The position numbers and the translations under genes are program-made. A stretch of DNA of 24,975 bases from Isotricha intestinalis (Eukaryota; Ciliophora; Litostomatea; Vestibuliferida; Isotrichidae). Numbering within the stretch: position 1 is the first letter of the stretch; every line of letters starts with the position of its first letter. The stretch is from positions 1 to 24,975 of the forward strand of contig JAJJLU010000646.1 of the NCBI GenBank assembly GCA_023807065.1, in the 5' to 3' direction. The notes under the pieces are model-generated. The model ran no database searches and was not told the origin of the DNA. It saw nothing but the letters and a program-made list of their open reading frames with translations. Below are positions 8,526 through 18,813 of this stretch, one piece after another.

Positions 8526-11500
8526 TTAAAATAATTTTCTTATAAATAAACTTAAATTATAAAGATTTCGATTTTTTAAATCAAAAGATAAATATCTAAA
8601 TAAAGTAAATATAAAAGAAAAAATTAAACAATGTAAAAATGAATAAAAAAAAGAAATCCAACCTCTTATAAACCATTTTACTTGAGAATAACGATATATT
8701 ATACAAAAAATAGTCATATAATACCAAAAAAATACAGCAACAAAGAAATTAATAATAAGAAAAAAAAATATTTTCATTTTCACAAATTTAAGATAATTCA
8801 TTGTCAATTTCAGAAGTAATTTATTGTTCTTCATTTCATAAATTAAAGTTTCTAAAATAGGAGAAAAGAAAACAATATATTTTAAAAACCTTAAAATTAG
8901 AATTCCTAATAAAAAGGAAATAAAACTATATAATAAAGAAACACTAAATTTTAAATTTCCATGAAAATCTTTTGAAATTTGAGGAATTGAATAAAGAATT
9001 CCATCAATTGAAAACATTATTTCTAAATGAGTTAAATAAACAATAACATTTAAATTTATTAATTCAAAGAATGATAATTTAGTAAAGATCCTAGTAATTG
9101 GATATTTTTCACTAAAATTATGTTTAAATATTTTACAAAAATTTCTTTTATCCTTTCTAATAGCAAAATTAAATGGAAGGTTTTCATAAAAAATCTTTTT
9201 TTCTATTACTTGAAGAGAAGATTTAGCTCTAAATTTTGGAAGATTTTTTCCTAAATATTCTTTAGAATCATGAGTCAAACATTCTTTCATAAACATGAAT
9301 TGGTTGTTTTCTTTTACATTTATTAATTTATCATCAATTTCATTTTTTTGAATTATATTATGAATTTTACTATTAATTGTATCATATCCATGAAAAATAA
9401 GTATTATTATCATTATTATTTCTGTGATATTAATAAAACTTCCAAATATAAATCCTATATTATATCTTAAATCTTTAAATTTTAAAAATAAATTTAAACA
9501 TTTTGAAATTTTAAGATTTAAAGCTCCTAAAGATTTTCCGAAAAGATTTTTGACATTAAATTTATTTTTTTCAGTATTAATACTTTTTAAATTAAAGTTA
9601 CTAGAAGAAAGATCACAATCACATGAAACAGTGTCTGACAAATAATTCATTTTTTTATACATACAATTGTCTTTACAAACATTTACATTTTGATAAAGAT
9701 ATTTTTTTCTATCTTCTAAAGTAATATCTTTTCCATTCAACGCATAAGGGAAACATAAATCATTAAAAAAAGGATCATTAATATTATATATATCAATATT
9801 ATCTTTACTCATTTCTTTGGCTAAATCATAATTAATATCACTTCCATCATCAATTGGATAAGTAATTTCTATATTTATATTTTTACAATAATCTAAATTT
9901 ACTTTTTCACCGTCATTAGTGTATACTTGATATTGTACTTCTCTTGTTGTTGTATTTGCTTTTAAAAAATCTACTTTCGCTATAATTAAAGAATCACTTT
10001 CTTTAATAATTCCTTTTTCTTTTAATATTTTTTCACATTGACTGAAATCAATATCAGAAACTGAAGAATTTTTATCTAAAGGTTTATCAGTATAATATAC
10101 TTCAAGTATATATTTATCGTCTTCTAATTTTTGATTTAAATCAGCAATGATAACATTTATATCATTCATTAAACCAATTAATTTTTCAATTTCTTTTAAT
10201 ATACATGCATCTTCTTTTTCATTTAATTCATATGCTATATTAGGGCAAATAGGTTTATCTTTGCAAATGAATGTATTTTCAATAAGTCTGAGTTCTGGTT
10301 GACATTTATCAAGACAATTTAATTTTCCTGAACTATCTACATAATAATAATAATTAGGAAGACAATCTGTACAATAATTTGATGAATCACAAATGCAATT
10401 ATTATCACAAACTATTAAAGTTACTCTTCCTGTGTTTGATTGTTTTTCTTTTAAAGAATTTACTATATTATAATTAAAATAATATGTTCCTCCATCTTTA
10501 TTTTTTTGATTTTTTATATAGTTAATTATTTGTTTTTCTGTATAAAAATCTGTTTCTTTTTCCATACCATTAACTTCAAAATGCCCATTTACAGAATCGA
10601 TCAAATCAATAAAAATTTCTTTATCATTTAAAGATATTCCTTCATCTGGAGTAATTTTACCCGTAAATATAATATCATTTTCTTTTAAATTCACTATTTG
10701 AACAAAATCTTCTACTTTTATATCTTGACATATATAATCATCATCACAATCTAAACATTCATATTTATTTAAATTATTCATTTCACATTTACATCCATAT
10801 TTACAAACAAATATTTTTACAGTTGCAACATTAGAAAGAACACTGACAGAGTCTTTTATACAATAAGTAAAAGAATATTCTCCTTTTTTAGTAGCAGTGT
10901 ATTGAATTTCATTACTTTCAATTATATTGGTTGATATATCTACATAGCTATTAGTTTCTGAATTTTTAGTTGAAATTATGCCTTCAAAAACGTCAATTTT
11001 AGAAATTTCTATTTTTACTCCATCTGGTAAAGAATATTCATGTAATTTTATTAATTCTTTTTGAGTTGAATTCATTTTAATAATTATATCTTCAACTCTT
11101 ATTCCACATTTTGAAGATTGTAAATCAAAACCTTGTATACAGTTTGCACAACCACAATTTGTATTATATTCATCACAATATGAAATATTATCTTTACAAC
11201 AATTTCCTAAAATTGAACCTGAATAAACTGAATATTGTTTCACAAGATAATCAGTCTTACACAGATTGCAGTTCATTCGAGTTTGAGATTCTGATTTTAG
11301 CACACAAGAAAGACATGAATAATCACAAGATCTCAAATCTAAATAACAATAAACATTAAATGAAGTTCCAAATATGCTTGAACTATCAAATTGGGCAGAA
11401 TAATAATTAATTGAACAATCAATATTATAACTTTGAGAAATAAACAAAGTTTCAAATACATATGGATTTTGATCATTAAGGTTATTTTTTGAATTATCCT

Positions 11501-12758
11501 TTAAATATGATGAACAATCATTATTTTTTATATATATTGAACTAGGGTCTTGAGCATTAAGATATTGTTTCATATTAATATAATCATTTTCTTTTTGGAC
11601 TTCCACATTTATAGATTTATCAAAACATTTCCAATCAGAAGGAATTTTTGATTGAATAACTTCTTCTTCATGAATTGAATTACATGTTTGATGAAATTTT
11701 ACACAATAAAAATTTTGATTAGGTAAAATAACGAAATCTTTTATTGGATGAGAAGAATTACCCATTTTCCCACTGTATCTTAGTTTATTATCATCACTAT
11801 ATAAAATATAGTTATATTGTATATTATTTCCTCCTGGACAACCAATCATCAATAAATCATTTGTGAACATATCCATTGAAAAATATTGTGAATTAGAGCA
11901 TTGAATATCTGATTTAAAAGTCCCTAAAATATATTCCCCATTAACAAAAGTTGCATTAGCACAACATACATTAGAACTTGTAGAATCTATAAAACAATTC
12001 ATATATTTATTATTTCCCATTTCTATAATCTGTAATTGACTTATATTGTCACATCCATTTTCCAAAGTAATTTCAATATTTGATGCTTTTACATTTGAAT
12101 TTATGAATGTTCCAGATTCAATTTTTCCAGTACTTGATTTAATAAATAAATATTCAGTCCCTATTTTATAAACATTTAAACTTTTATTTGATTCAGTAGG
12201 ACATTGTTGTAGTAAAGAATTATCTAACAATTGATATTTGTCAGTTATAAAATCAAAAATTGCTACTTCACATTTATTTTCTAAATTTAAATAAGAAGCA
12301 ATAAATTGATGGTTATTAATTGGATTTAAAGAAGTTAATTTTGAAAAAGTAAATCCTTCAAAAGGATCTAGTTTTATACAATTATCACTATTAGCATTGG
12401 AAATAATACATTTATTACTTTCAAAATTAGGGTTATAATAAATTTGAAATTTAGATGGACCAATTGTTGAATTCGGTGAAACTATATAATATAGAAGATT
12501 ATTTTCTGTATATACTAAAGGGTAAAAAGTTCCATTAAATAAAAAAGGGGTGTTTGAAATTTTATTAATTATATTACTCGTTTCATTTATTGTTCTAATT
12601 ATTGTATATTCTTTATGAAAAATCAAAACCAGTTTACTCGAAATTGCTCTTACCACAAAAAATGGATCTCTACTGCTATTTATGTCTACTCTATCAGTAT
12701 AAGCTCTTTGGGATTTGATAAGTAATGATAAAATTAGAAAATAAATCATTTGATTCAT
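8526..12758 (-). CDS. Large cysteine-rich multi-pass surface protein (GFR-Cys-rich-like ectodomain)
   Basis: This 1410-residue protein begins with a signal peptide (MIYFLILSLLI, residues 4-14). A roughly 1080-residue ectodomain has many N-X-S/T sites. It has Cys clusters at about 475-498 (CDYSCLSC...CNLC), 525-545, 650-676 (CKYGCKC...CLDC), 781-801 (CDNNCIC...CTDC) and 811-850, of the furin/growth-factor-receptor Cys-rich style. Segments near 560-650 and 690-780 look like beta-sandwich (cadherin-like) repeats between them. A membrane helix lies at about 1101-1124, then a soluble linker, then several helices from about 1238 to the end. The last part holds the pattern WYYMTIFCIIYRYSQVKWF, which I associate with the C-terminal membrane domain of large Cys-rich proteins in ciliates and other protists. 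A receptor or adhesion role is inferred only. No internal stop occurs over 4.2 kb; the stop is TAA. Confidence 0.85.
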   Translation of the reverse strand: MNQMIYFLILSLLIKSQRAYTDRVDINSSRDPFFVVRAISSKLVLIFHKEYTIIRTINETSNIINKISNTPFLFNGTFYPLVYTENNLLYYIVSPNSTIGPSKFQIYYNPNFESNKCIISNANSDNCIKLDPFEGFTFSKLTSLNPINNHQFIASYLNLENKCEVAIFDFITDKYQLLDNSLLQQCPTESNKSLNVYKIGTEYLFIKSSTGKIESGTFINSNVKASNIEITLENGCDNISQLQIIEMGNNKYMNCFIDSTSSNVCCANATFVNGEYILGTFKSDIQCSNSQYFSMDMFTNDLLMIGCPGGNNIQYNYILYSDDNKLRYSGKMGNSSHPIKDFVILPNQNFYCVKFHQTCNSIHEEEVIQSKIPSDWKCFDKSINVEVQKENDYINMKQYLNAQDPSSIYIKNNDCSSYLKDNSKNNLNDQNPYVFETLFISQSYNIDCSINYYSAQFDSSSIFGTSFNVYCYLDLRSCDYSCLSCVLKSESQTRMNCNLCKTDYLVKQYSVYSGSILGNCCKDNISYCDEYNTNCGCANCIQGFDLQSSKCGIRVEDIIIKMNSTQKELIKLHEYSLPDGVKIEISKIDVFEGIISTKNSETNSYVDISTNIIESNEIQYTATKKGEYSFTYCIKDSVSVLSNVATVKIFVCKYGCKCEMNNLNKYECLDCDDDYICQDIKVEDFVQIVNLKENDIIFTGKITPDEGISLNDKEIFIDLIDSVNGHFEVNGMEKETDFYTEKQIINYIKNQKNKDGGTYYFNYNIVNSLKEKQSNTGRVTLIVCDNNCICDSSNYCTDCLPNYYYYVDSSGKLNCLDKCQPELRLIENTFICKDKPICPNIAYELNEKEDACILKEIEKLIGLMNDINVIIADLNQKLEDDKYILEVYYTDKPLDKNSSVSDIDFSQCEKILKEKGIIKESDSLIIAKVDFLKANTTTREVQYQVYTNDGEKVNLDYCKNINIEITYPIDDGSDINYDLAKEMSKDNIDIYNINDPFFNDLCFPYALNGKDITLEDRKKYLYQNVNVCKDNCMYKKMNYLSDTVSCDCDLSSSNFNLKSINTEKNKFNVKNLFGKSLGALNLKISKCLNLFLKFKDLRYNIGFIFGSFINITEIIMIIILIFHGYDTINSKIHNIIQKNEIDDKLINVKENNQFMFMKECLTHDSKEYLGKNLPKFRAKSSLQVIEKKIFYENLPFNFAIRKDKRNFCKIFKHNFSEKYPITRIFTKLSFFELINLNVIVYLTHLEIMFSIDGILYSIPQISKDFHGNLKFSVSLLYSFISFLLGILILRFLKYIVFFSPILETLIYEMKNNKLLLKLTMNYLKFVKMKIFFFLIINFFVAVFFWYYMTIFCIIYRYSQVKWFIRGWISFFYSFLHCLIFSFIFTLFRYLSFDLKNRNLYNLSLFIRKLF

Positions 12759-13654
12759 AATAAATTTATTACTATTTATTAATATTTTTAGATTTTATAA
12801 TAATTTAAAAAATATTAGAGTTAATTCCTCATTTATAAAATTAAGAAAAAAAAAATAATCTAAGTATAAATTCAAATATAGTAAAATTTTCTCTGTTCTT
12901 TTTATCAAAGTAAAAAATAAAGATTTATTAAGCTATACCAGACAATTTATAAGGTTAATTTCAAAAAATAAGGAAATGTCAAATAAATAATAATAGATAA
13001 ATGTTTAGATGAAGAAAATATATGAAATAAACAATTAAAAAGAATTACCTATTATTTAAGTTAATTTTTAATTTTATTTTTTTTAATAATATTTTAGATA
13101 ATTTTTCAAATAATTCATTATTTTTTTAAAGAGTAATAAACACTTTTCATTTAAATCTTAAAAAAAATACAAATAAGAAACATCGGAGGAAGAAAATACT
13201 CTATACCTTCAGATTTATTTTTATTCTAAATGATCTTTAAATTTTAATTTTTCTTTTATAGAAAGAATGTTAAATGAATTAACAAATTCTATTAACTATG
13301 AGACTTAATAAAACTTTACTTTTTCAGACTTTTTACTTTATTTTGATTGAAATATGGAAATAAAAAAATAATTATAAATTGTAAAAATCTCAATCAAATA
13401 AACTTTAAACTTGGTTGATTAAATGTTGAATATTTTATTCTGAATTTTATGTCAATCAAAATGTTAAATAATTTTATTTTTTTAAAGTAAAATAATAATG
13501 ACATTTTTTATTTATATTTATATTTATATTGTATAAATATATTTTCTAAAACGTTAATACCCCTTTTCAATCCTTATTATGATAAATATGTCTTTATTTC
13601 CATCCGAAGTTAATAAAAATAATGAAATATTTTATAAAAAAAATCAAAAACTAA
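12759..13654. other. Intergenic DNA with short AT microsatellite
   Basis: AT-rich spacer of about 0.9 kb between two divergent-length membrane protein genes on the same strand. A short hexamer-like run of TTTATA units lies near 13508-13530. No gene or structured RNA was recognised. Confidence 0.5.
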
Positions 13655-16540
13655 TTAAGTTTTTGAAGTAAGTACTCTATATCCATCCCAATTAGTAGGG
13701 GGTTTATAATCTAAACTCTTAATATAATCTAAAATAGTTTTCGTAGGGCCATCACTTTTATCTAAATATCTTGCTTTTTCCAAAAATTGAGCCGCTTCTT
13801 TCCATTCACCATCAATGTAATCATTAAACCCATCTTCAAAACAAGTATAAAACATATCACTTTTAATTTGTTTTAACAATTGTCTCAAACCTTTACTTTG
13901 TTTCAAATAAATTTCTCCAAGAGTATAATTATATCTCATTGAATTATATTTATGCCATAATTTCTTTTTTTTTAAAGCATAATAAGATCTTCTTTCTCTT
14001 AAAGTTAATCTATCTTTTTTAGAAGTTAATTTCCCAGGATGAATATTTTTATTAATATCAACAGTATATAAACTAACTGGTTTTTCACTTCCTTTTAAAG
14101 TAACTATATCAATTTTTCTGCATTTTCTTTTCATAAAATCAGATAATAAATCATAAAATTCACCACTCAATAATATATCAACACCATAAATATTTGTAGC
14201 TGTTTCTAAACGAGCTGCAATATTTACATTTGGACTTAAATAAGAACAATCTATTTTATAATATGAACCTATTGCTCCTTCTATTCCCCATCCTGTATGT
14301 AATCCAAATCCCATTTGAACTGAATATTTTGGACCAAATTTTTTTATTAAATCTATATCTTTTCTATAAACTAAAATATTTTGAGATTTATTTATTTTTT
14401 TTATTATATTTAAAAAACCTAATAATGCACAATCTGCTAATTCTTGATTTCTTTCTGCTGTTAAAAGAGAATTTTTTAATGATAATTTACCTTCATTATT
14501 TAAATTATTATTCATATTATTTATTGTTGTGTTATTATTTTTTGTTTTTTCTTTAAATTTCCAAGCTAATAAATAACAATCACCTAAATTTTTATTTGTT
14601 ATTCCATTAAATTTATCTACACAAGAATGAACAATATCACTTATTTGATTTACAAATATCATAGTTTTTTCTTGGAAAACTTCATTAATTTCACTAAAAT
14701 TATGTATAAAACAAAAACCAAAAATTGCTTGAATTTTTTTTCCTTGTAACATAGGGTTTAAACCTTCTGAACTAGAGATATTTTCTTTTAATATTTCTCC
14801 TCCTGCTTCTCCAAAATTTATTGCCATTAAAGCTGAAATTCTTATAATTGCACTTTGAATTATTTTTATTTCATAACTTACAGAATTTTGATCTTCTTTT
14901 TTATTTGATGAATGTTCCATATTATTTTTTAATTCTGTTACTGTTTTACTTCCTACTGGATCTTTACTAACTATATCAACTACTTTTCCTATTTTTTCTA
15001 AAGGATGAAAAATCAGATTATAAATATCATTATTGATTAATAAACATAGTACTGAAACACTTGTTACAATATAAATTAATCTTAATAAATATATTAATGA
15101 AGTCATTTTTGATATTTGTCTTTTTGATATTATTATTATTGTTGAAGGATCCTGCTTTGAATATATATAAGATATATCTCTTCTATAATAATCTTCAATA
15201 AAGTTTAATTTCATTGATTTATTTTGATAAATTATATGTTCTTTCCATTCTACTTGAATAATAGGATAATTAGTTAATATATTTGTTATTAAATAATTAT
15301 CAACAAATTCTTTGATTTTTGAAAAATTTTTTATTTTGTATTTATTTGAATAATTGTTTATAATTTTACACATTAAAATATATGAAAAACTTTCTTTATT
15401 AAAATTATCTTCGTCTGAATAAATTGAAACTATAAACACTAAAATTACTATTATTATCATTAATCTTGATATTCCTTCAGTTACTTTTTGACTTATTTTT
15501 TGTTGTTTAAAAACATGTTGTTCTAAATATTTTTTAATATCTTCTTCCCATTTTTTATTTTCATTTTCTAAAGGAGCTAAAGTAAATACAGAATTTTTTT
15601 TAGGTCTTTTCATTGGAGATTTAATTAAAATTTCGGGGGTTTGATTTAAATTGAAAGTAGTAGTATTATTATTTACATCTTTTAAATTTGTAGTATACGA
15701 AACTTTAATTTGACGAAAACTTTTACCTCTATAAACTTTAGATCTTTTTTCACTTAATTTTTCTATTTTTTTCTTTATATTTTTTTGTCTTTCTCTTTCT
15801 TTAATAATATCAACTAATAATCTATAAAATTTTATAGCTCTTAATAATCTTAAAACTTGAAAAAGATTAATAATTAATTCAATAAAAGATTGTTCTTCAT
15901 ATGATAAATATTTATTATTATGAGTTGGAAAAAATATTTTTTTTAAGAAATCATAAGAAAGAGAATCAATATCAAAAAACATAGAAATTAAAGAAAAAAA
16001 ATCTACCCAAAAATATATAGTACAAAATAATTGTTCCATTATTAAACTTCTAAAAATAAAATCAAAGGAAGAATAAGAAAAAATAATATAATATAAACAA
16101 CGAAAATATTTTCTTAAAAAAAGAGGTATACAAAGAAATTTAATATCATAATATACTATTGAAAAACAAATAATAATTAACATAATAATAATTCCAATTT
16201 GTGAATTTTCAAACTTTTTAATAACTTCAATAACTTGAATTAAAATAATTTTAGCTTTTTTTTTTTTTTTTGATTCATCATCAATAGTAACTTGAGGAGT
16301 AGTATTTTCTTCTTTTTTTTCTTCTTCTTTTGTAAAAAAATTATTTAACCAAAGTCCTTGTCTTCTTTTTTTTTCTCCTTTTGGAGATAAAATAGAAGGT
16401 GATATATTATTATTAGATATTTCTTCATAGTTTTTTATAATTTCATTGTTCGTTCCTTTTAAATTTGTCATTGATTGATTTTGATTATAATCTTTGAAGA
16501 AACTATCCATTATTCCTTGTTCTTGTATTTCCTTTTCCAT
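13655..16540 (-). CDS. Channel-like membrane class III adenylate/guanylate cyclase homologue, first metal-binding Asp replaced by Phe
   Basis: This 961-residue protein combines membrane helices with a class III nucleotidyl cyclase domain. Residues about 113-265 contain four helices, the last (FQVLRLLRAIKFYRLL) resembling an S4 voltage sensor. A fifth helix lies near 360-380 and a sixth near 490-510, with a loop between them. The latter runs into a HAMP-like IFHPLEKIGKVVDIV. The cyclase domain spans about 600-840. NLGDCYLLAW supplies the second metal Asp (654), and SPNVNIAARLE supplies the transition-state Asn773 and Arg777. At the first metal site the usual FCDI reads FCFI (Phe611, codon 14708-14710), so the domain may be inactive alone or work as half of a heterodimer. 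The C-terminus (DGFNDYIDGEWKEAAQFL, then WDGYRVLTSK) matches a tail that I associate with this ciliate cyclase group. The gene ends in TAA. Confidence 0.88.
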   Translation of the reverse strand: MEKEIQEQGIMDSFFKDYNQNQSMTNLKGTNNEIIKNYEEISNNNISPSILSPKGEKKRRQGLWLNNFFTKEEEKKEENTTPQVTIDDESKKKKKAKIILIQVIEVIKKFENSQIGIIIMLIIICFSIVYYDIKFLCIPLFLRKYFRCLYYIIFSYSSFDFIFRSLIMEQLFCTIYFWVDFFSLISMFFDIDSLSYDFLKKIFFPTHNNKYLSYEEQSFIELIINLFQVLRLLRAIKFYRLLVDIIKERERQKNIKKKIEKLSEKRSKVYRGKSFRQIKVSYTTNLKDVNNNTTTFNLNQTPEILIKSPMKRPKKNSVFTLAPLENENKKWEEDIKKYLEQHVFKQQKISQKVTEGISRLMIIIVILVFIVSIYSDEDNFNKESFSYILMCKIINNYSNKYKIKNFSKIKEFVDNYLITNILTNYPIIQVEWKEHIIYQNKSMKLNFIEDYYRRDISYIYSKQDPSTIIIISKRQISKMTSLIYLLRLIYIVTSVSVLCLLINNDIYNLIFHPLEKIGKVVDIVSKDPVGSKTVTELKNNMEHSSNKKEDQNSVSYEIKIIQSAIIRISALMAINFGEAGGEILKENISSSEGLNPMLQGKKIQAIFGFCFIHNFSEINEVFQEKTMIFVNQISDIVHSCVDKFNGITNKNLGDCYLLAWKFKEKTKNNNTTINNMNNNLNNEGKLSLKNSLLTAERNQELADCALLGFLNIIKKINKSQNILVYRKDIDLIKKFGPKYSVQMGFGLHTGWGIEGAIGSYYKIDCSYLSPNVNIAARLETATNIYGVDILLSGEFYDLLSDFMKRKCRKIDIVTLKGSEKPVSLYTVDINKNIHPGKLTSKKDRLTLRERRSYYALKKKKLWHKYNSMRYNYTLGEIYLKQSKGLRQLLKQIKSDMFYTCFEDGFNDYIDGEWKEAAQFLEKARYLDKSDGPTKTILDYIKSLDYKPPTNWDGYRVLTSKT

Positions 16541-17018
16541 TAAATTAATTACATTTTTATTTATGTTTTTTTTAAATTTATTTATTAATATTAGGTTTTT
16601 AAATTAATGTTAATTTTTATTTATTTCTTTAGTTTTTGAATTTAATGATATTATATTTTTACTATTTTTAAATGTTTTTTTTATTTTTCATCATCTCAAT
16701 ATATTATGCTACTTATTGATAATTTAAATTTTATTTTTAAAAATTAATCATTCATGAGCTTCTTTATGTTTTGAATTTTTTTTCTAATTTAAAAAAAATT
16801 AAATAAAAAATATATAAAAAAGAAAAGAAACTCACAATAATATAAGTGTTAAAAATAATTAAAAAAATATAAAAACATTGTTTAAAATATTTAAAAAAGA
16901 TGTTTATATTTATTATGTATCTAATTCATTATTAATTTTCCAAGTTAAACTCATTTATTATTGATTACATAACAAATGGATATAAAATTCAAGATAAGAA
17001 ACATAAACTGATTTATAG
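16541..17018. other. Intergenic DNA upstream of the cyclase homologue
   Basis: AT-rich spacer with long A and T runs. No gene recognised. It probably holds the cyclase promoter, but no element can be told from background. It ends at the GC-richer island listed next. Confidence 0.5.
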
Positions 17019-17140
17019 TCCTGCGTCAGGATTGTGATTATAGTTCTTTTTATTTTATTTCTTCAAGAGTTGATGGATATGTAAATAAGAATAGATATCA
17101 CCTTGGGAACATGTATATTCATATATCATTCTCTCATTTT
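17019..17140. ncRNA. Candidate structured ncRNA, island A
   Basis: A GC-richer island lies in AT-only intergenic DNA. At its 5' side (plus strand) is a perfect hairpin, TCCTG-CGT-CAGGA at 17019-17031. Then come blocks TCTTC (17060-17064), TTGATGG (17070-17076), TAGATATCACC (17092-17102, running into CCTTGGG) and CTCATT (17133-17138). The last four occur in the same order and with similar spacing in island B at 23832-23913. Shared order across two unlinked islands, with spacer sequence diverged, is how a family of structured RNAs looks. It does not match the hallmark sequences of U1, U2, U4, U5, U6, 5S, or a tRNA A/B box that I know. Strand is undetermined. Confidence 0.45.
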
Positions 17141-17535
17141 AATAACCAATATAAAAATACTTGAATTCTATTTATTTCTTTTCTTTTAGCAAAATTTCCA
17201 TCTCTATATTGATATCTTATTTCCTAAATTTCTAAAACATATAAATTTAAAAAATACATCCTTTTCAAAAGTAGAGAAAATTTTCAAAAAAAAAATATGT
17301 TCAAAAGAAGGTTTATTTATGATTAGAAATATTTATTTCTTTAAAATTTTACTCAAATTTTTTCTTTTTTTTTAAACAATTAAAATTAAATTCTATTTAT
17401 TATATTAAAGAACCTAAAAATAAAAGTATGAAAAAAAATATCTTTTAAAAAAAATATTCTAAAAAAAATAATTCCATTTTTTAAAAATCAGAAAACCATT
17501 ATTTTAAAAAAAATAAAAAAAAACTTTAAATAATC
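17141..17535. other. Intergenic DNA, no gene seen
   Basis: AT-rich spacer with long A runs (for example 17500-17525) directly downstream of the DRC10-like gene, which may include its 3' untranslated region. Nothing else recognised. Confidence 0.5.
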
Positions 17536-18813
17536 TTATTTCTTCTTTTTCTTTTTTTTATCATCTTCTTCAGGAGGAGGAATTTTAGGAGCTCTTAAAA
17601 CATTAAGAAATTTATATTTTTTTCTTAAAGTTTTTCTAGTCCAATAACCTCTAAATTGTGCTTGAACCCATTCAATAGAATGTTCTTTGACTTTATTATC
17701 ATAATCAACATCTTTGTTTTTTTGTTGAGTAAGTAAGAAATTTTCATTAAGAACTTTATATTTATTTTCCACAGTATCTAATTCAGTTTTATTAGTTCCT
17801 AAAATAATATTTAATTGTTCATTTTCTTTTCTTAATTCTTCTAAATCAGCTTTATTACTTTTCATTTGATTATCATAATCCATAATACTTCCTCTTAAAA
17901 TAGTTTCTTTTTTAATATATTCATCTCTAAAAGCATTTTCTTGATCAGCATCTTTCTTTTTTTTATTATTAAATTCTTCAATTGCTGCTTCATGTTCTTT
18001 TCTTAATGATTCTAATTCTTTATCATTTTGTTCTTTTAAATCATTTAATTCTTTATTTACTTTTGAAGCTAAAGCATTTAAATCATTTGTTGTATTAACT
18101 CTTAATTTTTGAATTTCATTATTAATATCATTTATTTGTTTCTGACAATCATTTTTAAAATTTTGTCTATCTTTCTTTAATTTATCATATTTAGCTGTTT
18201 TAATTCTTATTTGATCTTGTAAATCATTTATTTTTTGTCTTAAAACTGTATTTAAATTTGTTTCACTTTCTTCTTCTTCTAAAGTCATTTTGGTTTTCTT
18301 TTGAAAATGAGGTAAAATAACATTTTTAAAATTTTCAATGAAATTATCAATATCAGGATCTTCGCCTCTAAATTCATTAATTAAATTATGAAATTCTTCA
18401 TTTCTATAATATTTCCTACAAAAATTTCTGATTGAATTAGCTAATTTTTTTGTATGTTCAGAAGTTTCTTCTGTAATATCTTTTAAATCAGTTTTTTCTT
18501 TTTTAGTAACTTCTTTTTCTTTTGCAACTCCTTCATCATCTAATTCTTCTTCTTCTTCTCCTGGATTTTTATTTGTGTTGTCATCTTCATCTTTTATTTC
18601 TATATGTTCTTCACGAAATACTTTTATTTTTTCAAAATGTTCTTCTAAATCTTTCATTAAGTTTTCGTCTGTTATTCTTTCACGAATTTCTTCAAAGTGA
18701 ACATCTAAGTTTGCAAACGAAAGAAAAGAACATATGTTTAGTTTTAAATATAATTCGTTTAATACGTTTAATATACGTTGAACATCTATATTGTTGTAGT
18801 TTAGGTTTGACAT
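17536..18813 (-). CDS. Coiled-coil IQ-motif protein, DRC10/IQCD-like nexin-dynein regulatory complex subunit
   Basis: This 425-residue protein has a short N-terminal helical region (VQRILNVLNELYLKLNICSFLS, about 11-32) that resembles the conserved start of DRC10. An acidic linker (about 78-110) and a segment around 115-180 follow. A long coiled coil then runs from about 190 to 375. Near the end is an IQ calmodulin-binding motif, VQAQFRGYWTRK (about 382-394), and the protein finishes in a proline-then-polylysine tail. DRC10 has the same order, including the C-terminal IQ and Lys-rich end. It belongs to the N-DRC, which links outer doublets and controls dynein in motile cilia. DRC9/IQCG has a related plan and is the main alternative, but the N-terminal match favours DRC10. 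The gene ends in TAA. An antisense open frame at 18522-18866 is a shadow. Confidence 0.72.
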   Translation of the reverse strand: MSNLNYNNIDVQRILNVLNELYLKLNICSFLSFANLDVHFEEIRERITDENLMKDLEEHFEKIKVFREEHIEIKDEDDNTNKNPGEEEEELDDEGVAKEKEVTKKEKTDLKDITEETSEHTKKLANSIRNFCRKYYRNEEFHNLINEFRGEDPDIDNFIENFKNVILPHFQKKTKMTLEEEESETNLNTVLRQKINDLQDQIRIKTAKYDKLKKDRQNFKNDCQKQINDINNEIQKLRVNTTNDLNALASKVNKELNDLKEQNDKELESLRKEHEAAIEEFNNKKKKDADQENAFRDEYIKKETILRGSIMDYDNQMKSNKADLEELRKENEQLNIILGTNKTELDTVENKYKVLNENFLLTQQKNKDVDYDNKVKEHSIEWVQAQFRGYWTRKTLRKKYKFLNVLRAPKIPPPEEDDKKKKKKK

